Positions 17,183 to 25,950 are shown, counted from the stretch's first letter. The stretch is 41,988 nucleotides of DNA from Streptomyces sp. SID10853 (GCF_010548145.1 NZ_JAAGLN010000039.1:1-41988), one strand, 5' to 3'. The notes: generated by a model from the sequence alone, not told the origin. Made by a program: numbers and translations.

Positions 17183-18066
17183 GCGTTCTTCCCCTTGCGG
17201 CCGGTGAAGCGGGTGACGAGGAACGACAGCAGTGCGGCCGTCAGCGCCAGGAGCACGGAGGCGGACGCCGCGAGCCCGTAGTCGTTGCGGGAGAAGGCGG
17301 CGGTGTACGCGTACATGTTCGGTGTCCAGGTGGAGGAGACGGCAGACCCGGCGCCGCTGTTGAGGATCAGCGGCTCGGTGAACAGCTGGAGTGAGCCGAT
17401 GATGGTGAACAGCGCGACCATCACGACGGAGGCGCGGATCAGCGGGAGTTTGATGCTGACGGCGGTGCGCCAGCCGCCGGCGCCGTCCACGGTGGCCGCT
17501 TCGAGGACCGAGCGGTCGATGGCCTGCAGGGCGGCGTAGAAGATCACCATGTTGTAGCCGAGCCATTCCCACAGCGCGATGTTGACGACGGAGGGGAGAG
17601 CACCGGACGAGGAGAAGAAGTCGAAGCCGATGCCGCCCGAGTGCATCGCGGAGACCACCGGGCTCAGTCCGGGTGTGTACAGGTAGACCCAGATCAGTGC
17701 CGCGATGATGCCGGGAACGGCGTGCGGCAGGAAGAGGGCGAGCTGGAAGAAGCGCTTGGCGCGGGCCAGCGCGGAGTCCAGCAACAGTGCGAGTGCGAGG
17801 GCGCCGCAGACCATCAGGGGGATGTAGATGACGCAGTATCCGAGCAGTACGCCGAAGCCCTCGCGGAAGGCCCGGTCACCCAGCGCCGCCGCGTAGTTGT
17901 CGAGACCGGAGAACACGGACTCGGAGCCGCCGAACCCCAGTCCCGACTGCTTCTCGGTGAAGAGGCTGAGCCAGACCGCGTATCCGATCGGCACCAGCAT
18001 TACAGCGGTGAACAGGACGAAGAACGGGGTCAGCAGGATCGCGGCGGCGCGGGTGCGGGCCTTCAT
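17179..18066 (-). CDS. carbohydrate ABC transporter permease (MalF type)
   Basis: A 295-residue multi-spanning permease, the partner of the MalG-type protein that follows. Hydrophobic segments begin at ILLTPFFVLFTAVMLVPIGYAV. The EAA loop is LEAATVDGAGGWRTAVSIKLP (about 200-220). The gene begins 5 bases after the stop of the binding-protein gene and ends overlapping the next permease, so all four minus-strand genes are one transcript. The substrate must be an oligosaccharide or sugar acid, to judge from the group and the neighbouring secreted enzymes. Confidence 0.93.
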   Translation of the reverse strand: MKARTRAAAILLTPFFVLFTAVMLVPIGYAVWLSLFTEKQSGLGFGGSESVFSGLDNYAAALGDRAFREGFGVLLGYCVIYIPLMVCGALALALLLDSALARAKRFFQLALFLPHAVPGIIAALIWVYLYTPGLSPVVSAMHSGGIGFDFFSSSGALPSVVNIALWEWLGYNMVIFYAALQAIDRSVLEAATVDGAGGWRTAVSIKLPLIRASVVMVALFTIIGSLQLFTEPLILNSGAGSAVSSTWTPNMYAYTAAFSRNDYGLAASASVLLALTAALLSFLVTRFTGRKGKNA

Positions 18067-18071
18067 ACCGG

Positions 18072-19391
18072 TCAGCCCTCGACCTTCAGTCCGCGCTTCT
18101 TGAGTTCCTGCACGGTCGCCTCATGGCCGGCCTTGACCGACCCGCTGATCGTGGAGCCGCCACTGGCGACCTTGCCGAACTGGTCCTTGATCGCGGTGTT
18201 CGTGGTGCCGGTCGCCGGGCCCCAGGTCCAGCCCTGCTTGATGGAGGCGGCTGCGGTGCCGAACAGCTGGTAGATGTCCTGGCCGCCGTAGAACGAGGAG
18301 TCGAATGCCTTCTTCGCCGCGGGCAGCAGCTCGGTCGCGGCCGGGTAGGCGCTCGAAGTGCCCGAGGCGATGCGGGCCTTGATGCCGTCCTGCGTGGTCG
18401 ACATCCACTTGGCGAACTCGACTGCCGCGTCGGCGTGCTTGCTGTCCTTGGTCACGGCCCAGGTGGAGCCACCGAGCATGCCGCTGGCGGCCTGCCCGTC
18501 CCAGGTCGGCATCGGGGCGATGGCCCACTTGCCCTTCTGCTCCGGCAGTGTGGACTTCAGGACTCCGGCTCCCCAGGCCGCGCCGAGGTAACCGATGGTG
18601 CCGCTGTTCTTCAGGGAGTTCGTCCACTCCGGGCTGAAGGACGCCTGCGAGCGGATCAGGTCGTCCTTGATCAGACCCTGCCAGTAACCGGCGACCTTGG
18701 TGGTGGCGGAGTCCGTGGTGTTGATCTTCCAGGTGTCCCCGTCCGCCTTGAACCACTGGGCCCCGGCCTGCCAGGCCATCGCCTCGAAAGTGGTCGGATC
18801 GTCAGGGAAGAAGGTGCCGATCCGGGCCTTCTTGTCGGCCTTCTTGATCTTCTCCGCGGCCTTGCGGAAGTCGTCCCAGGTCTTGGGTACGGCGACTCCG
18901 TACTTGCTGAACAGATCCTTGCGGTAGTAGAACGCCTGCGGCGACGCGTCGAACGGGACGGCCCAGTTCTTGCCGCCCAGCGTGGTCTGTTCGACGGCCT
19001 GCGGCAGGAACTTCTTCTTCACGTCGTCGGTCATGTACTTGCTGATGTCCTGGAGCGCGCCCTGGCTGACGTACTCCGGCAGCTGGGGGTACTCGATGGA
19101 GACCAGGTCGGGGGCGTTGCCCGCCTTGACCGCGTTGGAGATCTTGGCGTAGCCGCCGGCGTTTCCGGACGGGATCTCCTCGTACTTCACGTGGATGTTC
19201 TTGTGTGAGGCGTTGAACGCGTCCACGGTCTCCTTCGAGCCCTTGGCCCAGCCCCAGAACGTGATGGCCACGGGCTTGCCGTCCGTGCCCTTCGAGGAGT
19301 CGTCGCCGCTGCTGCCGCAGGCCGTGAGGACGGCCAGGGCAGTGGCGGCGCCGGCTATGGAAAGGGTCGTTCTGCTCCAACTGCGGCTCAC
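18072..19391 (-). CDS. extracellular sugar-binding lipoprotein of an ABC transporter
   Basis: A 439-residue family 1 solute-binding protein. The signal peptide ends in the lipobox LTAC (Cys25), giving a lipoprotein on the outer face of the membrane. The mature protein shows ITFWGWAKGSKETVDAFN, the early hinge strand, and later DLVSIEYPQL and aromatic-rich WQAGAQWFKADGDTW, typical of sugar contact surfaces. The GTG at 19391 has AGGAG 7 bases upstream. It is the first gene of the operon, behind a promoter region with a TGATCGAA motif. Confidence 0.93.
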   Translation of the reverse strand: MSRSWSRTTLSIAGAATALAVLTACGSSGDDSSKGTDGKPVAITFWGWAKGSKETVDAFNASHKNIHVKYEEIPSGNAGGYAKISNAVKAGNAPDLVSIEYPQLPEYVSQGALQDISKYMTDDVKKKFLPQAVEQTTLGGKNWAVPFDASPQAFYYRKDLFSKYGVAVPKTWDDFRKAAEKIKKADKKARIGTFFPDDPTTFEAMAWQAGAQWFKADGDTWKINTTDSATTKVAGYWQGLIKDDLIRSQASFSPEWTNSLKNSGTIGYLGAAWGAGVLKSTLPEQKGKWAIAPMPTWDGQAASGMLGGSTWAVTKDSKHADAAVEFAKWMSTTQDGIKARIASGTSSAYPAATELLPAAKKAFDSSFYGGQDIYQLFGTAAASIKQGWTWGPATGTTNTAIKDQFGKVASGGSTISGSVKAGHEATVQELKKRGLKVEG

Positions 19392-19474
19392 AGCGAGACT
19401 CCTGAGCTAGCGGCGACATTGACGTTGGCCGTGATCCTTGGCCCCGCAATGACCGAAGTCAAGAGCGAAAGATT

Positions 19475-19486
19475 GAATGATCGAAA
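19475..19486. promoter_or_regulatory. candidate operator A, before the transporter operon
   Basis: GAATGATCGAAA, in an A-rich block 84 bases before the binding-protein start, matches the motif repeated in the divergent promoter region at 20890-20950. It is a candidate site for the adjacent DeoR/LacI hybrid regulator. Confidence 0.55.
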
Positions 19487-19515
19487 AAAGATCAGAGTGT
19501 TATCGAAATCCGGAC

Positions 19516-19617
19516 CGGCCGGCGCCACTAACGGGCCGGCGCCGCTACCGGGTCGGCGCCCCTAACGGGTCGGCGCCCCTAACGGGCCGGCGCCCCTAAC
19601 GGGCCGGCGCCACTACC
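19516..19617. repeat. six 17-bp tandem repeats at the 3' end of the regulator gene
   Basis: Six contiguous 17-base units, consensus GGGCCGGCGCCCCTAAC, run from 19516 to 19617. The last contains the stop codon of the regulator. Each has the self-complementary core GGCCGGCGCC or a one-base variant, so the array can fold into alternative hairpins and may act as a terminator. Confidence 0.93.
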
Positions 19618-20767
19618 GGGGCGCGGTAGCTCCGCAGGAATCCCGCACATGCAGCCTGGGCAGCAGCGCCAGATGCTGACCCGGTTCCTGCTGGCCCGGT
19701 TCCTGGCGGCCCTGGTGCTCCCGGTCCTGCGGCTCCGGCGTCCTGCCGCGTGGCCCCGTGCTCAGCCGCTCGACCAGCATCCGGGTCCCGTACAGCCCGA
19801 CCTGGCGTTTCGGCGGTGCCACCGCGGTGAGCGGAGTGTCCGCGAGGGCGGCCACCTCGTCGTCGTAGGCGACCAGTGCCAGATCCTCCGGCACGCGTAC
19901 GCCCAACTCGGCCAGGCGCTGCACCAGATGGATGGCATCCACGTCGTTGTGGACCAGTGCCGCCGTCACGCCGCCCGTGGTCACCGCGGTCTGTACAGCT
20001 CGTACGGCCTCCTCGAAGCGGCCCCGGTCGAGTTCGGCCGGCACGGAATCGATCACGGGGCGCGGCTGTTCCAGACCGAGTGCGCCCAGTGCCTCGTCGT
20101 AACCGGCCCGTACCGCGAGCGCGGTCGGACTGTCCGCGCGGGCGACCAGCAGTGGCGCGCCGTGCCCGAGGCCGACCAGGTGGCGCACGGCCAGCAGCAC
20201 TCCGTGCCGGTGGTCGGAGCAGACCCGGTCCATGTCGTCGAGGGTGCTGCCCAGCGCGGGCTGCCGTTCCAGGAGCACGGCGGGCACCGGCAGCTCCGAC
20301 ATCCAGTCGCCGTAAGCCGCTTGGTCGCCGGCGGCCTGCCACCCCGGTGCGATCAGCAGCCCCTCCGCGCCCGCCGCCAGCAGGCCCTCGCTGCGGGCCT
20401 TGTCCTCCTTGGGGCGGTAGTCGGAGATCCGCAGGATCAGCCGTGCGCCGGCCTGGGCGGCCGCGTCGTGCGCACCTCTGATCACCTCGGCGAAGTAGTA
20501 CGTGGCCGACGGGGCCAGCAGTCCGATGACCAGGCCGCCGCCTCCGGGCGGTGCGCCCGCGCCTGCGGTGGACGCCGCGGACCGCGGCCAGGAGACAGAA
20601 CCGTGCACCCGGTCGAGCAGGCCGCGCTCCGCCAGCGTCTCGACGTCCCGCCGGACCGTGACGGGGGAGACGCCGAGCTGCCCCGCGAGGTCGGAGACGC
20701 GGGCCGACCCCTGCTCCCGTACGAGCTCAAGCAGTCGGTCATGGCGTTCGTCGGCACTCTCGCGCAC
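19613..20767 (-). CDS. DeoR/LacI hybrid transcriptional regulator
   Basis: A 384-residue regulator. Residues 1-60 form a DeoR-type winged helix-turn-helix (ERHDRLLELVREQG, VSDLAGQLGVSPVTVRRDVE, LAERGLLDRVHG). From about residue 78 a LacI/periplasmic-binding-like sensor domain begins (GLVIGLLAPSATYYFAEVIR), with the late ALVAYDDEVAALADTPLTAV motif that ligand-binding LacI domains carry. The C-terminus is a Gln/Pro/Arg-rich tail followed by a short LacI-like end (HVRDSCG). GTG 20767 has GAGGGGG upstream. It sits between the transporter operon and the divergent enzyme genes, and probably represses both until a sugar binds. Confidence 0.88.
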   Translation of the reverse strand: MRESADERHDRLLELVREQGSARVSDLAGQLGVSPVTVRRDVETLAERGLLDRVHGSVSWPRSAASTAGAGAPPGGGGLVIGLLAPSATYYFAEVIRGAHDAAAQAGARLILRISDYRPKEDKARSEGLLAAGAEGLLIAPGWQAAGDQAAYGDWMSELPVPAVLLERQPALGSTLDDMDRVCSDHRHGVLLAVRHLVGLGHGAPLLVARADSPTALAVRAGYDEALGALGLEQPRPVIDSVPAELDRGRFEEAVRAVQTAVTTGGVTAALVHNDVDAIHLVQRLAELGVRVPEDLALVAYDDEVAALADTPLTAVAPPKRQVGLYGTRMLVERLSTGPRGRTPEPQDREHQGRQEPGQQEPGQHLALLPRLHVRDSCGATAPR

Positions 20768-20889
20768 GGCGGCGGTCCCCCTCGCGGTCTGGTGGCCGGC
20801 TGTGTGGTGCCCGGCGGTGTGTGGGTGTCTGGGTAGTGGTATGTGGCCGGTCGGGCAGGGACGGATGCCACGGTCAGACCCTAATGCAA

Positions 20890-20950
20890 TTTGATCGAAC
20901 GATGGGAGTTTCGATCATTCGTCACTCTTCCATTGACGTTCGATCATCCG
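20890..20950. promoter_or_regulatory. candidate operator cluster B-D, divergent promoter region
   Basis: Three related sites lie here: TTTGATCGAAC (20890-20900), TTTCGATCATTCG (20909-20921) and GTTCGATCATCCG (20938-20950). The last two are direct repeats 29 bases apart, and the reverse complement of the middle one contains the same 12-mer as the site at 19475. The cluster lies between the regulator gene and the DUF2264 gene. Confidence 0.65.
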
Positions 20951-20998
20951 TGGGTTCAAGATTCCGGGCGACGCCGAAGTCCGCCTCCAGGGAGCATC

Positions 20999-23191
20999 AT
21001 GCTGAGCCCGAACTCGTCGAGCAGGCCCGGCCCGTCCGCCCCGCCCGGCCGGCTCAGCTCGTACACCGGCTGGACCCGCGCCGACTGGGAGGCCGCGGCC
21101 GATGAACTGCTGCTGGCCGTGCGGCCCTACGCGTCGCCCCGTCATGGTCTGATCAATCTCCCTGGCCACCGGCCCAGTTGGTCGGGCCCGCGCTCCGACG
21201 GCCTCGAAGGGTACGCCCGCACCTGGCTTCTTGCCGCCTTCCGGGTCGCGGGCGCGGAGGGCCACGACCCGCACGGCTTCCTCCCGCGTTACGCCGAGGG
21301 TCTCGCCGCGGGCACGTCGCCCGGCCCGGACGGGGCAGCCCCCGGCGATACCGACGCCCGCGATGTGGGCCCCGGGGACACGGCCTCCGGGGACGCGGAC
21401 CGCTGGCCCCGGATCGCTGACACCCAGCAGGCCGTTGTGGAATCCGCATCGGTCGCGCTCGGGCTGCGCCTCACGCGGCCCTGGCTCTGGGACACGCTCG
21501 ACGGCCGCACACAGCAGCAGGTCGTCGACTGGCTGCTGCCGGCGCTCGGCCCGTCACCTGTCAACAACAACTGGTGGCTCTTCGGCCTCACCGTCGCCGG
21601 ATTCCTGCAGGACGCCGGGATCGAGACCGACCGCGCGCGGCAGACGATCGACCGTGCGCTGGAACGGATCGAGGAGTGGTGGCTCGGCGAGGGCTGGTAC
21701 AGCGATGGCCCCAACCGTTCCTTCGACCACTACAACGCCTGGGCGATGCACTTCTACCCGGTCCTGCACGCCCATCTCGGTGGCGACGCGGAACTGCTCG
21801 CCCGGTACGGACCCCGGCTGCACGCGCATCTCGACGCGTATACCCGGATGTTCGGCGCGGACGGTGCCCCAATGCCGTACGGCCGCTCCCTCACCTACCG
21901 TTTCGCTGCCGCGGCCGCGCCCTGGCTCGGCGCCATGACCGGCCACACCCCGCTGACACCCGGCGCCACCCGCCGCCTGGCCTCCGGAACCCTGCGGTAC
22001 TTCCTGGACAGGGATGTGGACCTGGACCTGGGCAGGGACGAGGGTGAGAACGAAGACGGGGGCGAAGACGGGGGCGAGGTCCTGCCGAATGGCTCTGGGC
22101 AGCCGAAACATTCTGGGCAGGCGAGCCCGGCCCAACCGGCCCCGGTCGCCAAGGAAGCCCCGGGCGACAGGGCAACCCCGGCAATTCCGGTAGGCCCGGC
22201 CGGCCCCAGCTCGTCGCCGCGCCGTCGCGCTACCGACGCACGCGGGCTGCTCACTCTGGGCTGGCACGGCCCCTGCGAGCCGATCATCCAGCCGTACTCG
22301 GGCCCCGCATCGCCCTACTGGGCGTCGAAGGGTTTCCTCGGGCTGCTGATGCCCGCCGGCCATCCGGTCTGGACCGCGGCGGAAGAGGCGCTGCCGGCCG
22401 AGACGGCAGACGCCGTGACCGTGCTGGGCCCGCCCGCCATGCTGATCCAGTCCACCGCGGCGGACGGGCTCGTACGTCTCCACAACCACGGCAGCAACCA
22501 CGTCGGTGAGGACGACGACCCGGGGTACTCCCGTTACGCATACTCCACCCGCACCGGATTCACGACCACCGACCAGGCCGGCGCCCGGCCGGGCCGGCCG
22601 CTCGCCTCACCGCGCGACAATCACTTCGCGCTGATCATCGACGGCGAGTGCACGCCCCGCGGCCCGGCCACGCCCCTTGCCTCCGGGCCCGGTTGGGTGG
22701 CGTCCGTGACCGCACCGCTGCCCGGTGTACGGATTGTCTCCGCCACGATGGCCCACGGCCGCGCAGAGATCCGCGTGCATCTGGTCGTCGGAGCAGACGC
22801 GGGCACCCGGGTACGCCAGACCGGTTGGGCGTGCACCCCCGGCCGCCGGACCCATGGGGCCCCCGAGCGTCGGACCGGTAGGGCCTCCCAGCCGGCTGTC
22901 CAGCCGATCGCCCAGCTCCACCCCCTCCACGGTTACACAGGAACCGCCCGCCAACTCGTCGCAGGGCCAACCATGTTCGGCCCGGGCGCGCGGGTTCTCG
23001 CGCTCGACGGCGTCACCACCGCACCCGAGTCACTCTTCGTCAGCCTCGCCTCGCTCACCGCCGAGCCGGACCCCGCCCCCGCCGCAGCCCTCGCAGACAT
23101 CCAAGTCGGCGGCCCCCGCACGATCCACGTGACCTGGCAGGACGGCACTACCGCCGTACTGCGACTCCCGGAACTCCCGGAGGAACGATGA
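20999..23191 (+). CDS. DUF2264 family protein, probable polysaccharide-degrading enzyme
   Basis: A 730-residue protein matching the DUF2264 family by its conserved blocks. VNNNWWLFGLTVAGFL (188-203) and GWYSDGPNRSFDHYNAWAMH (232-251) suggest an (alpha/alpha)6 barrel like those of unsaturated-glycoside hydrolases and lyases. A Gly/Glu/Pro-rich insert (about 345-410) splits the barrel from a C-terminal beta domain. I recall that some DUF2264 members were classified as glucuronidases (GH154), but this is from memory. No signal peptide is visible, so it probably acts on imported oligosaccharides. ATG 20999 has GGGAG 5 bases upstream. Its stop overlaps the next gene (ATGA). Confidence 0.82.
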   Translation: MLSPNSSSRPGPSAPPGRLSSYTGWTRADWEAAADELLLAVRPYASPRHGLINLPGHRPSWSGPRSDGLEGYARTWLLAAFRVAGAEGHDPHGFLPRYAEGLAAGTSPGPDGAAPGDTDARDVGPGDTASGDADRWPRIADTQQAVVESASVALGLRLTRPWLWDTLDGRTQQQVVDWLLPALGPSPVNNNWWLFGLTVAGFLQDAGIETDRARQTIDRALERIEEWWLGEGWYSDGPNRSFDHYNAWAMHFYPVLHAHLGGDAELLARYGPRLHAHLDAYTRMFGADGAPMPYGRSLTYRFAAAAAPWLGAMTGHTPLTPGATRRLASGTLRYFLDRDVDLDLGRDEGENEDGGEDGGEVLPNGSGQPKHSGQASPAQPAPVAKEAPGDRATPAIPVGPAGPSSSPRRRATDARGLLTLGWHGPCEPIIQPYSGPASPYWASKGFLGLLMPAGHPVWTAAEEALPAETADAVTVLGPPAMLIQSTAADGLVRLHNHGSNHVGEDDDPGYSRYAYSTRTGFTTTDQAGARPGRPLASPRDNHFALIIDGECTPRGPATPLASGPGWVASVTAPLPGVRIVSATMAHGRAEIRVHLVVGADAGTRVRQTGWACTPGRRTHGAPERRTGRASQPAVQPIAQLHPLHGYTGTARQLVAGPTMFGPGARVLALDGVTTAPESLFVSLASLTAEPDPAPAAALADIQVGGPRTIHVTWQDGTTAVLRLPELPEER

Positions 23192-24963
23192 GACTTCGCC
23201 CTGCGCACACCCCTCCGACCCCGGCCTCCCCCACCACCCGTGCGACGACGCGCCGGGGAGCATCCGGACTGGCACCGACCGGACTGGCAGAGACCGGACT
23301 GGCAGAGACCGGACTGGCAGAGACTGGTCGGGCCGCATCCGGTCGGGCCGCATCCGGTCGGGCCGCGTCCGGGCCGGGAGCGTCCGGTCTGGCCGCCACC
23401 GGGCTGGGAGCAGCGGGCCTGGCAGTCAGCTGCCTGGCCATATCCGGACTGTTCATGACCGGACTCGCCACCCCCGCCCAGGCGGCGGCCCCCCACCCCG
23501 GAGCCACCTTCCACGTCGACTGTTCGGCTGCACCCGCAGTCCCCGCCACACCCACATCCGCGGCCAGGAGCGACGGCACGGCGCGCCACCCCTGGACCAC
23601 CCTTGACCAGGTCAACGCCCACACCTACGCCCCCGGTGACCGTCTCCTCTTCAAACGAGGCACGACGTGCACAGGTTCCCTCGCCCCGAAGGGAGCCGGA
23701 TCGGCCCGCGCCCCCTTCACCATCGCCCCCTACGGCCCCGGCAAGGGCCGCGCCGCGATCGACGGTGCGGGCGCGCACGACGCCGTACTGCTCTCCAACA
23801 CCCAGTACGTCCACCTGACCGGCCTGGAAATCACCAATGCCGCGGACCCCGGCAGCGAGCGCAACGCCGTCCGGCTCCGCCTCACCGACTACGGCACCGC
23901 TCACGGCTTCGAGATCGACCACCTCTACATCCACGATGTCCGCGGCGGGGACGCCAAGACCCTGACCGGTTCCAGTGCCATCCATATCGACGTCGAGGGC
24001 ACGGCGAAGGCCAGCAGCTACGACGGCCTGGACATCCACCACAACCGCATCGAGGACGTCGACCGCGAGGGCATCTACTTCAAGTCGACCTTCTCCAAGC
24101 GCGATCTGGTCGGCCAGCAGCAGGACCCCACTGTCTACCCGGGCGCCTGGACGCCGTCCACCGGCGTCCGTGTCCACGACAACACCCTGAAGTCCATCGG
24201 TGGCGACGGGATGAAGCTGGACACCACCAGCGGCGCGGTCGTGGAGCGCAACCGGGTCGACGGATTCCAGCTGCGTTCGCCCTCCGCCAACGCGGGCATC
24301 TGGACGTTCAACACCGATGACACCCTGATCCAGCACAACGAGGTGTCGGGCGGCGGGAACAGCCACGACGGCATGTCCTTCGACGCGGACGGAGCCTCCA
24401 GCCACACCGTCTTCCAGTACAACTACAGCCACGACAACAAGGGCGGCTTCCTGCTGGTCTGCCCGTACAGCGGGGCGAAGACGGTCGACACGGTCGCCCG
24501 GTACAACGTCAGCCACAACGACGGCGCCCGGCTGCTCCAGAACTGCGCGGGCCCCATCCTCAACACCCAGATCTACAACAACTCCTTCTCCAACAAGGAG
24601 ACCATCCCCGGATATCTGGTCCAGGACGACAACAGCAGCCCCGCCACCACCCAGCACGAGCAGCACATCCGCAACAACATCTTCGTGAGCGGCGGCACCG
24701 GCGGCTACGCCTTCTCCAACCCGACAGCCGGCCTGGCACTCGACCACAACGCGTTCTACGGGATCGACATGACCCGGCCCGACCCGGGCGGCATCACCTC
24801 CGACCCGCTGCTGCGCGGCGACTTCCGCCTGTCGAAGGGCTCACCCGCCATCGGCGCGGGAACGGCCGTCCCCGACAACGGCGGCAGGGACTACTTCGGC
24901 AACAGGCTGAAGCCGGGCGCACCCAACATCGGCGCCTACGCCGGGCCGGGCCTCGCCCGCTGA
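23188..24963 (+). CDS. secreted right-handed parallel beta-helix protein
   Basis: A 591-residue protein. Residues 27-94 are about 13 five-residue repeats (GLAET, GRAAS and variants) that grade into a hydrophobic secretion segment (about 76-96) ending TPAQAAAP. The mature part has a beta-helix pattern: repeated strands rich in H-N-N/H-N-R turns such as DIHHNRIEDVDREGIYF, GDGMKLDTTSGAVVERNRV and FQYNYSHDNKGGFLL. This fold is shared by pectate lyases and other polysaccharide lyases and hydrolases. The specific activity is unknown. It is translationally coupled to the DUF2264 gene and probably releases the oligosaccharide that the transporter takes up. Confidence 0.88.
   Translation: MRLRPAHTPPTPASPTTRATTRRGASGLAPTGLAETGLAETGLAETGRAASGRAASGRAASGPGASGLAATGLGAAGLAVSCLAISGLFMTGLATPAQAAAPHPGATFHVDCSAAPAVPATPTSAARSDGTARHPWTTLDQVNAHTYAPGDRLLFKRGTTCTGSLAPKGAGSARAPFTIAPYGPGKGRAAIDGAGAHDAVLLSNTQYVHLTGLEITNAADPGSERNAVRLRLTDYGTAHGFEIDHLYIHDVRGGDAKTLTGSSAIHIDVEGTAKASSYDGLDIHHNRIEDVDREGIYFKSTFSKRDLVGQQQDPTVYPGAWTPSTGVRVHDNTLKSIGGDGMKLDTTSGAVVERNRVDGFQLRSPSANAGIWTFNTDDTLIQHNEVSGGGNSHDGMSFDADGASSHTVFQYNYSHDNKGGFLLVCPYSGAKTVDTVARYNVSHNDGARLLQNCAGPILNTQIYNNSFSNKETIPGYLVQDDNSSPATTQHEQHIRNNIFVSGGTGGYAFSNPTAGLALDHNAFYGIDMTRPDPGGITSDPLLRGDFRLSKGSPAIGAGTAVPDNGGRDYFGNRLKPGAPNIGAYAGPGLAR
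23266..23470 (+). repeat. 15-bp repeats encoding pentapeptides in the beta-helix leader
   Basis: Direct 15-base repeats (GGACTGGCAGAGACC type three times, then GGTCGGGCCGCATCC type three times, then diverged copies) encode the five-residue repeats ahead of the signal segment. Confidence 0.9.
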
Positions 24964-25062
24964 GCAGAGCCCGGCCGGCGGTCGTGGAGAAGCCGTTGCC
25001 CAGGGCGCCCGTTACTGCTGAGAGCCCGCATGTCTGCTGCGAGCCCGCGTGCCCGGAAGCCC
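24964..25062. other. convergent gap, no clear terminator
   Basis: This 99-base gap between the beta-helix gene and the SDR gene has a duplicated GAGCCCGC segment (25021 and 25041 region). I see no long hairpin. Confidence 0.4.
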
Positions 25063-25836
25063 TTACTGAGGACCGTACTTGCGGCCTGTCTTGGAGGTGA
25101 TCCCTCCGAGCAGGCCGCGCGGCGCCAGCTTCACCGCGCCCATCATCGCCTTGTACCGGGGGTCGGGAATCGACAGCGACTTCCCGCGCGCGAGATCGGC
25201 GAGCGCCGCGGCCACCACCTTGTCGGCGTCCAGCCACATCCACCCCGGGATGTTGTCCGTCCCCATGCCCGCCCGCTCGTGGAACTCCGTACGCACGAAG
25301 CCCGGGCACAGCACCATCAGCCGTACGCCCGAGCCTGTCAGGTCCTTGGCCGCGCCCTGGGTGAACTGCACGACCCATGCCTTCGAAGCGCCGTACGTCC
25401 CGCGTGGCAGGAACGCCGCCACCGAAGCCACGTTGACGATGCCGCCGCGGCCCCGTGCCCGCATCGCCGGCACCGCGGCGGACGTCAGCCGCAGAACGGC
25501 CTCGCAGTGCACTTTGAGCATGGTCAGTTCGTCGGACATCGGAACGTCGAGGAACTGGCCCTTGTTGCCGAATCCGGCGTTGTTGACCAGCAGGTCGATC
25601 GCGTTCCGGGAATCCGCGAGACGCTTCTCGACGAGGGCGATGCCGTCATCGGTGCCGAGATCCGCCGTCAGCACCTCGGCCTCGATGCCGTGCCGGTCGT
25701 GCAGCTCGGTCGCCTGCTCCTGCAACCGTTCGGTGTTACGTGCCACCAGAACGAGGTTGTGGCCGTCCGTGGCCAGTCGCCGCGCGAAGGCGGCCCCGAT
25801 TCCCGCTGTCGCGCCCGTGATCAGTGCTGTCGTCAT
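25063..25836 (-). CDS. short-chain dehydrogenase/reductase
   Basis: A 257-residue classical SDR. The dinucleotide motif is TGATAGIG (residues 7-14), NNAG lies at 85-88, and the catalytic Ser138, Tyr148 and Lys152 are in VASVAAF and TYGASK. The C-terminus (from about 225) is basic and rich in Gly/Lys, as in membrane-associated DltE/YqjQ-like SDRs. The substrate is unknown. It starts at ATG 25836. It stands alone on the minus strand, with repeat DNA separating it from the MOSC gene. Confidence 0.9.
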   Translation of the reverse strand: MTTALITGATAGIGAAFARRLATDGHNLVLVARNTERLQEQATELHDRHGIEAEVLTADLGTDDGIALVEKRLADSRNAIDLLVNNAGFGNKGQFLDVPMSDELTMLKVHCEAVLRLTSAAVPAMRARGRGGIVNVASVAAFLPRGTYGASKAWVVQFTQGAAKDLTGSGVRLMVLCPGFVRTEFHERAGMGTDNIPGWMWLDADKVVAAALADLARGKSLSIPDPRYKAMMGAVKLAPRGLLGGITSKTGRKYGPQ

Positions 25837-25887
25837 GGGCGGAACGTTAGTCCGCCCGCCTGGTCCGCCACCGTGCCCCACCTCGGC

Positions 25888-25950
25888 GCACCACCGTGAC
25901 GCACCACGGTGACCCAATCGCCGTGACGCACCGCCGTGACGCACCGCCGT
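25888..25950. repeat. 13-bp repeats upstream of the SDR gene
   Basis: About five copies of a unit like GCACCGCCGTGAC lie 50-115 bases upstream of the SDR start. Two units (25888-25913) are arranged so that CACCGTG and CACGGTG can form a hairpin. They may be regulatory or neutral. Confidence 0.75.

Noticed and set aside
22933..24747. 604-codon minus-strand ORF opposite the DUF2264 and beta-helix genes
   Set aside because: Antisense shadow; its CGQSG-like repeats are the complement of the 15-bp repeat tract.
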